DNA of 64,000 nt, from contig DBFD01000016.1 in the NCBI GenBank assembly GCA_002294185.1, positions 1-64,000 of the forward strand. The letters are read 5' to 3'. The position numbers and the translations under genes are program-made. Shown here one piece after another: positions 8,357 to 15,358 of this stretch (its first letter is position 1; every line of letters starts with the position of its first letter). The DNA is from Paracoccus sp. UBA889 (lineage in GTDB: Bacteria > Pseudomonadota > Alphaproteobacteria > Rhodobacterales > Rhodobacteraceae). The notes beneath the pieces were generated by a model. It was not told the origin of the DNA. It saw nothing but the letters and a program-made list of their open reading frames with translations, and made no database searches.

Positions 8357-10705
8357 ATGAGTGATACGCCGCCGCCGAAACCGGCCTCTCCGGTGCGCAA
8401 GACCGCGGTCCGTGCGGCGCAGGCCGGCGTGAACGTGATCTGGCTGGTGCCGATCATCGCGCTGGTGGTCACGCTGGCCATCGCCTGGAATGCCTTTGCC
8501 GAACGCGGCAGCCTGATCGAGGTCGAATTCGCCGATGCCACCGGCGTGACCCCCGGCGAGACGGTCCTGCGCTTTCGCGAGATCACCGTCGGGCAGGTGG
8601 AATCCGTCAGTTTTACCCCTGACTTGTCGAAGGTCATCGTCCAGATTCGCGTGGACAAGGACGTGGCACCCTATATCGACGCCGATGCCGCCTTCTGGAT
8701 CGTGCGCCCGCAGGTCACCGCGCAGGGGGTGACGCGGCTCGACACGGTTCTGACCGGCTCGTTCATCGAGGGATACTGGGATGCGCAGGTCGCTCAGCCG
8801 CAGACCCGTTTCGTGGGCCTGGTCCGGCCGCCGCTGATCCGCGAGGACGCCAAGGGCACCTGGGTCCGGCTGACGACCGACAATGCCGACGGGCTGACCG
8901 AGGGCGCGCCGATCCTTTTCCACGGGCTCGAGGCCGGTCGCATGGAAAACCTGCGGCTGGACGAAAGCGGTCAGAAGGTGATCGTGGACGCCTTCATCGA
9001 GGCCCCGTATGACGAAAGGCTGACGACCCAGACCGTATTCTGGGACACTTCCGGCTTTTCGCTGTCGCTGGGAACCAGCGGACTGGCCTTCAACGTCAAT
9101 TCGCTGTCCTCGCTGTTGCAGGGCGGGGTTGCCTTCGACACTCTGGTCAGTGGAGGCCAGCCGATCGGGCGCGACCAGGTCTATGCGATCCAGGCCGATG
9201 AGGACGCGGCGCGCAATGCCGTGTTCACCGGCGAGGACGACAACCTGCTGCGGCTGAGCATCCTCGTGGGCGATTCCGTGCGCGGGCTGCAGACCGGCGC
9301 CGAGGTCCAGTACGAAGGTCTCCGCGTCGGCCAGGTCACCGATCTGGCCATCGATGTCAGCAAGGATCCCTCGGGCACGACCGCCGTGCGCCAGCGCGTC
9401 AATATCGCCATCTCGCCGGCGCGGATGGGCCTGCCCGACGGCACCACGGCCGACCAGACGCTGGCCTTCCTGCAGGACGCCGTGGCCAAGGGGCTGCGCG
9501 CGCGGCTGGCCGCTTCGGGCTTTCTCGGCGCGACGTTGATGGTCGAACTGGTCGAGATCCCGGGCGCGGCCCCCGCGCAGATCGACACCGCGGCGCAACC
9601 GAATCCGATCATGCCCTCGGTCGAGGGCGATCTTGAGGATTTCACCGCCAGCGCGCAGGGATTCATGACCCGCATCGGCAACCTGCCGATCGAGGAAGTG
9701 CTGCAATCGGCGACCGACATGATGAACGCGGTGACCGCGCTGGCCGCGTCGCAGGACACCCGCGCGATCCCGGAAAGCGTTCGCGCCGCGATGCAGGATG
9801 CGCAGCAGACCCTGGGCGATATTCGCCAGATGGTGCTGGATTTCCGCCAGACCGGCGCGGCCGAGAATGCGGGCACCGCGCTGGCCGATGCGCGCGAGGT
9901 GGCCGACAAGCTGAATCAGGCGGTCGAGCGGCTGCCCCAGATCATGGATTCGGTTCAGAATGCAGCGACCTCGGTCCGCGACGTGGACTTTGCCTCGATC
10001 GGGGCGCAGCTTGACGCCGCCCTGCAGGAAATCCGCGACGTGATCGGCACGCCCCAGGCTGCCGCGCTGCCGGCCAGGATCGCGAGCCTGATCGATACGC
10101 TGAACCGCACCGCCGGCCAGATCGACCGGATCGCGGGGGACGTGCAGCAATCGGGCGCCGCCGCCAATCTGGGCAAGCTGGTCGACGAGGCCGCCGCCGC
10201 CGCCGAGGCGGTCCGGCTGGCCGCCGCCGACGTGCCGGCCATGGTCGATCAGATCGACGCGACCGCCGCCGCGGTCGAGAAGTTCGGCTTTGCCGAGGTC
10301 AGCAATCAGGCCGAGGGGATCCTGGCCGATCTGCGTGCCATGCTGGGCAGCGATGATGCCGCGCAATTGCCGCGCAATCTGTCGAAGGTTCTGGCTTCGG
10401 CCTCGGGGTTGCTGGACGATCTGCGCGACGGCAACGCGGTCGGCAGTCTGAACGACACCCTGCGATCGGCCAGCGTCGCCGCCGACGAGGTGGCCCGGTC
10501 GGTCCAGCAATTGCCGCAACTGATCCAGCGTCTGCAGGCGACCGCCGGGCGGGCCGACGCGGTGCTGGGCGCCTATGGCGATCGGTCCACCTTCAACAAC
10601 GAAACGATCGGATTGCTGCGCGAATTGCGCCGGGCCAGCGAAGCCGTGGGATCGCTGGCGCGCCTGATCGAACGCAACCCCCGCGCCTTCATTCTGGGAC
10701 GATGA
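8357..10705 (+). CDS. pqiB: PqiB-type MCE protein with long alanine-rich coiled-coil tail
   Basis: 782 residues, clearly longer than Escherichia coli PqiB (about 546). One transmembrane helix near 30-50 is followed by three MCE domains, recognisable by TPGETVLRFREITVGQVESV, then EGAPILFHGLEAGRMENL and LQTGAEVQYEGLRVGQVTDL. MCE rings and their helical needles form periplasmic tunnels for lipids. From about residue 420 the protein is helical and rich in Ala, Gln and Asp, with repeating AADVPAM/ATAAAV-like heptads, consistent with a long needle. The lipoprotein PqiC follows directly. Confidence 0.88.
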   Translation: MSDTPPPKPASPVRKTAVRAAQAGVNVIWLVPIIALVVTLAIAWNAFAERGSLIEVEFADATGVTPGETVLRFREITVGQVESVSFTPDLSKVIVQIRVDKDVAPYIDADAAFWIVRPQVTAQGVTRLDTVLTGSFIEGYWDAQVAQPQTRFVGLVRPPLIREDAKGTWVRLTTDNADGLTEGAPILFHGLEAGRMENLRLDESGQKVIVDAFIEAPYDERLTTQTVFWDTSGFSLSLGTSGLAFNVNSLSSLLQGGVAFDTLVSGGQPIGRDQVYAIQADEDAARNAVFTGEDDNLLRLSILVGDSVRGLQTGAEVQYEGLRVGQVTDLAIDVSKDPSGTTAVRQRVNIAISPARMGLPDGTTADQTLAFLQDAVAKGLRARLAASGFLGATLMVELVEIPGAAPAQIDTAAQPNPIMPSVEGDLEDFTASAQGFMTRIGNLPIEEVLQSATDMMNAVTALAASQDTRAIPESVRAAMQDAQQTLGDIRQMVLDFRQTGAAENAGTALADAREVADKLNQAVERLPQIMDSVQNAATSVRDVDFASIGAQLDAALQEIRDVIGTPQAAALPARIASLIDTLNRTAGQIDRIAGDVQQSGAAANLGKLVDEAAAAAEAVRLAAADVPAMVDQIDATAAAVEKFGFAEVSNQAEGILADLRAMLGSDDAAQLPRNLSKVLASASGLLDDLRDGNAVGSLNDTLRSASVAADEVARSVQQLPQLIQRLQATAGRADAVLGAYGDRSTFNNETIGLLRELRRASEAVGSLARLIERNPRAFILGR

Positions 10706-10706
10706 G

Positions 10707-11357
10707 ATGATGACGATGCCTTTCGCCTCGCGCAGGACCGCCCCGCTGATCGCGGCCCTTGGCCTTCTGGCGCTGGCGGCCTGTTCCAACCCGGAAAAGA
10801 CCGCCCGCTATCTGATCGACCCGCCCGCCACCGGCGACATGGTCGCGAACCGGTTGGGCACGGCCGAACTGAAGGACGTGTCGCTGCCCGAATATGCCTC
10901 GGGGCAGGAGGTTTCCTGGCAGACGCCCGATGGCGCGGTGCGTTCCACGCCGGACGATCTGTGGGCCGACAGCCCGCAACGGGCCTTTACCCTCAGCCTG
11001 GCGCGCGCGATTTCGGACGTCTCGGGCGCGACGGTGATCGGCGAGCCATGGCCCCTGGCCCAGCCGCCACAGCGCGTGCTGGAGGTGCGGGTCGAAAAGG
11101 CGCTGGCGCAGGCGAATAACATCTATCGGCTGTCGGGACGCTATTTCGTCTCGGACGAGGGCAGCGGCGGGTCCAACCAGGCCCGCAGCTTCGACATTTC
11201 GGTTCCGATGGCGGGCGAACAGCCCGCCGCCGTGGCTGCCGCCGTCTCGCAGGCCATCGCGCTGCTGGCCCGCCAGATCGCGACCTTGTCAGGGCCGGGC
11301 CGCAGCATCGCCACCCGGACCCAAGCCGATCCCTTTGCCGTGAACCCGCTGTTCTAG
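10707..11357 (+). CDS. pqiC: PqiC-family outer-membrane lipoprotein (ABC-type transport auxiliary lipoprotein)
   Basis: 216 residues with a lipoprotein signal ending in LALAACSNP, the Cys being near residue 26. The rest matches the DUF330/PqiC group that docks the PqiB needle at the outer membrane. The order pqiA-pqiB-pqiC and the one-base gap to pqiB support the assignment. Two further Met codons lie within the first four residues, so the exact start is uncertain by a few codons. Confidence 0.82.
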   Translation: MMTMPFASRRTAPLIAALGLLALAACSNPEKTARYLIDPPATGDMVANRLGTAELKDVSLPEYASGQEVSWQTPDGAVRSTPDDLWADSPQRAFTLSLARAISDVSGATVIGEPWPLAQPPQRVLEVRVEKALAQANNIYRLSGRYFVSDEGSGGSNQARSFDISVPMAGEQPAAVAAAVSQAIALLARQIATLSGPGRSIATRTQADPFAVNPLF

Positions 11358-11427
11358 GCCGCCGACGATCCGTGCGGCATCAGTCATCCCGCCCTCGTCC
11401 CGGTCGCCGTGACGCCGAAGGCGAAAA

Positions 11428-11455
11428 GGGCGGACGGTCCGAAGACCGTCCGCCC
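11428..11455. terminator. Strong perfect hairpin between pqiC and the convergent CxxC gene
   Basis: GGGCGGACGGTC at 11428-11439 and GACCGTCCGCCC at 11444-11455 form a perfect 12-base stem with a CGAA tetraloop. It sits between two convergent genes, so it probably serves as a bidirectional terminator although no T-run follows. A second small hairpin (CCCGC-AA-GCGGG) lies at 11463-11474. Confidence 0.6.
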
Positions 11456-11496
11456 AGGGCCGCCCGCAAGCGGGACGTCGAGCAGGGAGGAACTCG

Positions 11497-11979
11497 TTAC
11501 AAGGAACTGCTCAGCGGGCGGACCCCGTCCGGACTGCCTTCGGGACGGGATTGCGGGTCTGCGCCGTGATCGGACGCTTCGGTGGGATCATAGCCCATGA
11601 CGCGACAGATGACGGGCAGGACAAGGTGATCGAAACAGGCGCGGTCGGGATTGAAGGCGCCCGGTCGGCCCAGACCGCCGCATTCCTCGCAATCATGCAG
11701 CCTGCCCCAGCAGTTCGGGCAGGCGCCAAGCGCGCAGGCCAGCATCTCGGCGTGATCGATCAGCAATTGGTTCTCGCGTTCCAGGCGGCGGAACGCGGCC
11801 CAGGTCGGGCGGTCGGGACCGGGTAGAGGAGCCTCGGTCCCGGACCGCCCCGGATACGCCGCATTCAGGGTTTCCAGTGCGCGGCGGACCGGCTCATTCT
11901 CTGCACCCCCCGGTCCGGCGCCCAGAAGCTGAAGCGCGGCGATCACGTGATTGAAATTCGACACAGGCTGACTGGTCAT
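11497..11979 (-). CDS. Hypothetical protein with a CxxC...CxxC zinc-finger-like motif
   Basis: 160 residues, family not recognised. Two cysteine pairs, CPNC at 87-90 and CEEC at 97-100, the second followed by GGLG, resemble one DnaJ-type zinc knuckle and would bind one metal ion. A helical stretch with LERENQLLIDHAEML precedes it; the N-terminal 60 residues look disordered and Pro/Gly-rich. I start at ATG 11979 because AGGAAG lies 9-14 bases upstream; a GTG at 11988 is also in frame but would lack a site. It lies 158 bases downstream of the subtilase gene on the same strand, so it may be the last gene of that cluster or have its own promoter. Confidence 0.7.
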   Translation of the reverse strand: MTSQPVSNFNHVIAALQLLGAGPGGAENEPVRRALETLNAAYPGRSGTEAPLPGPDRPTWAAFRRLERENQLLIDHAEMLACALGACPNCWGRLHDCEECGGLGRPGAFNPDRACFDHLVLPVICRVMGYDPTEASDHGADPQSRPEGSPDGVRPLSSSL

Positions 11980-12137
11980 ATCGGTCACTTCCTCTTCTCT
12001 GACGCGGGTCTTGCCAAGGTCTTTTCCGCGTCGTCCTGAGGCGGTTATCGGGCTGCGCCGTGAAAACAGCGTGAATCCCGCCGCGTGAAACCGCCACGAA
12101 CGCGGCAGGACAGCAGTCGAGAAGGGCCTTTTTTACC

Positions 12138-13883
12138 CTAGAAGGGCAAAAACCGGTCGATTCCGTCCAGAACCGGCGTCGGGTTCGGCTGGGCGGCGTG
12201 AAGTTGGGCCAGGGTGCGAATCGCGCCCCGGTCGGCGGGCGCGTCGCCCGCGGCAAGGCGTGCCGCCAGCCAGCGGGCGAATTGCGGCGCGGCCAGCGAC
12301 GTTCCCGCCTGGATCGAGAATCCGCCGCTGGCGCGCCCGCGCACGATCATGCCGCTCAGGCCATGCGAGCGATCGACCGGCAGCAGGCAATCCCCGCCCT
12401 GGCCATCGCCCAGCGTCGAACAATAGGATGTCAGCGACAGTCCCGCCGCCTCGACCGCGCCGGCGCGGATTGGCCGCGCGCCGCCGGCATAGGTGTTGAA
12501 GGCACCGTCCCGCACCACACGCGCGCCGCTGGCGGGCGGATCGGACAGGATCGGCCGTCCGGCCTCGTCCTCGGCGCGGTAGGCAGGATCATGGAGCGAG
12601 CTTTGCCGGGCCTCGCGGGGGAAGCCTCGGATCACCTCGTCACGCTGGACCGAGGTCTCGTAAACCCCGTCCAACGATCCCGGTGCGATCCCGACGCGCC
12701 ATTCGCCGGGCATCGCCCAGGGCTCTCCGGGGAATTGCGGACAGGTCGGATTGACGATCACCGTCGCCCCCTCGCGCCAGCGACCGTTCTCCAGCAGGCG
12801 CGGCGTGTAGTAGGCGCGGCCCAACTCGGCCCCGTCCGCGCCGGTCAGCAGCGAATATTGCCAGGGCGCAGTGAAGGCAGTGGTCGTCGGGGCAAGGCCC
12901 GGCGGCGTCACGGTGATCTGGAACCTGCCATCGGGCGGGCCGTCATGGACCGGGCCCCAGATCTCGATCGGGGTGATGGTGCGATCGTCCGGCTGGATGC
13001 GCCAGCCGATGTCCTCGCCCGGCTTCAGCCGCGCGAACAGCCGAGACTGCCGGTTGTTGCCCGTGGGCAAAACGAAATGGACCGGACCCAGATCGGCAGC
13101 GGCGACCGCCGACACCGCATCCATGAAGCGCTCCAGCAGGCTGGATCCGTCGCGCGCCCCTGCGGTCAGTCCGAAACTGAGATTGATGACGACGGGCAGC
13201 CGGACCGATCCGGCGGACAGGCCGCGCCGCGCCTCGACAAGGCGGCACAGACGTCGGGCGCGGGTGATGATGAACAGGATCGAGGCGAGGATTGAGACCG
13301 GGGCCAGCGTGCCCATCGAATCCTCGGTGATCCTGGGGGGAAGATTGACGGCGATCAGGGGATGGTCGCGCCCGGCCGGATCCTGGGGCGCGAAACCGGC
13401 GGCCAGCAGCGCGACCGCGGCGCCGTGCGGATCGGAATAGGCTGTCGAAGGCGTGCTGTCGCGCCGGAAGTCCAGAACGCCGCTGGCGCGATAGATCGCG
13501 TCCTCGCCCGGAAGTACACCAGCCGCCACCTGTTGCAGCAACTGCCCGATCGCCGGCCCCCGCAATTCGATCCCCGAGGGCAGATCCAGCCCCGGACCGC
13601 CCGCGAAGGCCGCGTCCTGCGCCCAGAAGGCCGCCACCCGGCTGACGCCGCCCGGCAGGGTCAGCCGCTCATGCGCGAAGGGGATGGCATCGTCGATCAC
13701 CGCCAGGATGCAGCCGCGATCGGGGTCGGGGAGGGCCGCGTCCTCCAGGTAGGCCAACGCCGGATCGTCCAGGTCGCTGTCGTCCAGTTCCTGCGGGTCG
13801 GGATTCATCGCATCATCGGGCAGCACGCCGGCAGGATCGTTCACGAAATCCTCGAAGGCCGACATGATGGCCAGCGCGATCAT
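12138..13883 (-). CDS. Subtilisin-like serine protease (S8 family), predicted cytoplasmic
   Basis: 581 residues. The triad is complete: Asp64 in ILAVIDDAIPFAH, His153 in DPHGAAVALLAAG and Ser529 in AGTSLAAPQFA, with oxyanion Asn276 in LPTGNN. There is no signal peptide, transmembrane helix or obvious propeptide; an acidic 55-residue N-terminus precedes the catalytic domain. A large insert of about 240 residues, partly beta-rich, lies between the Asn and Ser blocks. The start at 13883 overlaps the stop of the upstream small gene (ATGA), so translation is coupled; ATG 13865 is an alternative. The substrate is unknown. The cluster with a SARP-like regulator and a PAP2 enzyme suggests a regulated, non-digestive protease. 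Confidence 0.85.
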   Translation of the reverse strand: MIALAIMSAFEDFVNDPAGVLPDDAMNPDPQELDDSDLDDPALAYLEDAALPDPDRGCILAVIDDAIPFAHERLTLPGGVSRVAAFWAQDAAFAGGPGLDLPSGIELRGPAIGQLLQQVAAGVLPGEDAIYRASGVLDFRRDSTPSTAYSDPHGAAVALLAAGFAPQDPAGRDHPLIAVNLPPRITEDSMGTLAPVSILASILFIITRARRLCRLVEARRGLSAGSVRLPVVINLSFGLTAGARDGSSLLERFMDAVSAVAAADLGPVHFVLPTGNNRQSRLFARLKPGEDIGWRIQPDDRTITPIEIWGPVHDGPPDGRFQITVTPPGLAPTTTAFTAPWQYSLLTGADGAELGRAYYTPRLLENGRWREGATVIVNPTCPQFPGEPWAMPGEWRVGIAPGSLDGVYETSVQRDEVIRGFPREARQSSLHDPAYRAEDEAGRPILSDPPASGARVVRDGAFNTYAGGARPIRAGAVEAAGLSLTSYCSTLGDGQGGDCLLPVDRSHGLSGMIVRGRASGGFSIQAGTSLAAPQFARWLAARLAAGDAPADRGAIRTLAQLHAAQPNPTPVLDGIDRFLPF

Positions 13884-14140
13884 TCGCCAAAGCTCCGGCG
13901 GATCAGATCCTCCAGCGCCTCTGCCATCTGGCCGGGCAGCTTGGCTCCGTCCTCGGGCTGGTGATCCGGCGGCGGCGCGGTCTGGCCGCGGCGGGCGCGA
14001 AGCTGCTGCCAATAATGCATGTAGGGCGACAGGCCGGGGCGATAGCGAGTGTAGGCGGCAACGGGTGCGGTCCATTCCGGCTGCGCCTTCCCGCAATTCG
14101 GATCGTTCGGTTCCTGTTTCAGCTCCACCGCTGCCCCCAT
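13880..14140 (-). CDS. Small hypothetical protein between the PAP2 enzyme and the subtilase
   Basis: 86 residues from ATG 14140 (97 if the GTG at 14173 is used). It is not recognised: the first half is Pro/Asn-rich, the second half is helical, ending in AEALEDLIRRSFGE. It overlaps the end of the PAP2 gene by 22 bases and the subtilase start by four, so all three are made from one coupled transcript. Its position makes it a candidate partner, inhibitor or adaptor of the subtilase, but that is only inference from context. Confidence 0.55.
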   Translation of the reverse strand: MGAAVELKQEPNDPNCGKAQPEWTAPVAAYTRYRPGLSPYMHYWQQLRARRGQTAPPPDHQPEDGAKLPGQMAEALEDLIRRSFGE

Positions 14141-15249
14141 TCCGCGACCGCGCGCTTGCACAACGATCCCCACAGCGGAGCGGGCCTGACGCGCGCGGCG
14201 TCCGTTGAAAAGCTGGTCGAAGGATCGGCACCCGCGACCATCTGGTTCAGGATCGCATAGTGGAAATCGCGCGGCTGGCCGGAATCGTGGAACAGCGTGC
14301 CGTCAAAATCGCCCCGGCCCACCTCGCCGGCGCTGCCGAAGGCGGATTTGCGTGCCCGTGCCGCCAGATACCGGCCCAGCTGAATGCCCAGAACCGCCCC
14401 CGCTGCGCTGTCGGCGGGAAAATGCACGCCGGCGACGGTGCGGTTGATCGAAATCCGGCAGGCAAGTCGGTAAAGCTGGCTGTCGGACGCCACGCCGGCA
14501 TCCGGATCCTGCAACAGCGCCAGAATCGTGGCCAGCGTGAAGGCCTGCGTGGCATGGCCGCTGGGCAGCGAGGCATGCGACGGGCAGGCGATCATCGGCT
14601 GGATGCGGTCGCTGAACTGCGGCGGGCGCGGGCAGCCCAGGTTCAGCTTGACGCGCATGACGACGAACGTCGCCATGTCCTGCGCCAGATCCAGCATTTC
14701 CAGCGTGGCGGGCGCGCGGCTGGCCTCGATCGGCAGGATCGCGGCGAAGAAGGGGACCAGATGCTGGGTCTGGACCTGGATTTCGGCGGCGCGGTCGCTG
14801 CGCAGTTCGGCATAGCTGCCGATCAATGTCGCAGCCTGGCGGAAATCGTCCAGGCCGGGCCGGGTGATCGCGGCCAGTTCGGTATAGCTGGCCTTCAGCG
14901 GATTCGTGCCGGTCTTGCGGCGCAGGACGGTGATGGTCCGGGCGGTGTTCTCGGCGGGGTCGTAGCCGGTCGCGGAAAAGCTGATGTCCTCCAGCAATTC
15001 GCCCGCCATGACCGCCTCGCGGTCGATGTCGTCCAGCCGTTCAAGCCGCGCGGTGATGTCCAGGCCCGACGTCTGGCCGGCGACGGGCTGGATCTGTTCG
15101 GTGCCCGCGATGGCCTCGCGGGTGCGGATCAACGCGGCCGCCATGAGGGTCGACCCCGGCCCGATCCCGCCGCCCTGGGCATTCTGTGCGTTCTGGGCAT
15201 TTTGCGCGTTTTGCGCATTCTGAGCGTTTTGCGCGTTTAAAACTGCCAT
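14119..15249 (-). CDS. PAP2 / vanadium-haloperoxidase-fold enzyme with N-terminal NAQ repeats
   Basis: 376 residues. The three phosphate/vanadate motifs are present: K201-x6-R208-P in KLNLGCPRP, PSGH at 229-232, and R270-x5-H276-x3-D280, where the usual preceding Ser is Asn. This fits PAP2 phosphatases and vanadium-dependent haloperoxidases; sequence alone does not decide between them, but the length and absence of membrane helices favour the soluble haloperoxidase-like branch. Residues 5-25 are seven NAQ tripeptides. ATG 15249 is preceded by GGAAGGTGG. The promoter must lie in the 109 bases shared with the divergent SARP-like gene. Confidence 0.8.
   Translation of the reverse strand: MAVLNAQNAQNAQNAQNAQNAQNAQGGGIGPGSTLMAAALIRTREAIAGTEQIQPVAGQTSGLDITARLERLDDIDREAVMAGELLEDISFSATGYDPAENTARTITVLRRKTGTNPLKASYTELAAITRPGLDDFRQAATLIGSYAELRSDRAAEIQVQTQHLVPFFAAILPIEASRAPATLEMLDLAQDMATFVVMRVKLNLGCPRPPQFSDRIQPMIACPSHASLPSGHATQAFTLATILALLQDPDAGVASDSQLYRLACRISINRTVAGVHFPADSAAGAVLGIQLGRYLAARARKSAFGSAGEVGRGDFDGTLFHDSGQPRDFHYAILNQMVAGADPSTSFSTDAARVRPAPLWGSLCKRAVAEWGQRWS
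15175..15237 (-). repeat. Seven 9-base tandem repeats encoding (Asn-Ala-Gln)7
   Basis: Seven in-frame copies of a nine-base unit at the start of the PAP2-fold gene. The units differ only at synonymous positions (AAC/AAT, GCG/GCC/GCT/GCA, CAA/CAG), so the peptide is perfectly conserved while the DNA is not. This suggests that the peptide, not the DNA, is kept. The tract is a likely site of copy-number variation between strains. Confidence 0.9.
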
Positions 15250-15358
15250 CGGAGAACCACCTTCCCGCCTGCTCCGACCACCACGACCGGTTTGCCGTGT
15301 CAAAATTTATCGTTTAAGGGTAACACATTTTCTTGATCACAGCGACGGACAATCTCCG

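Noticed and set aside
7661..10789. 1042-codon open frame on the minus strand across the pqi operon
   Set aside because: It is antisense to pqiA2-pqiB, whose MCE and zinc-ribbon motifs are clear. The frame is rich in Arg, Gly, Gln and His with no motif, as expected from the GC-rich complement.
15175..15237. Tandem repeats as a possible CRISPR array
   Set aside because: The unit is nine bases without spacers and codes in frame for NAQ tripeptides; no cas gene is present.
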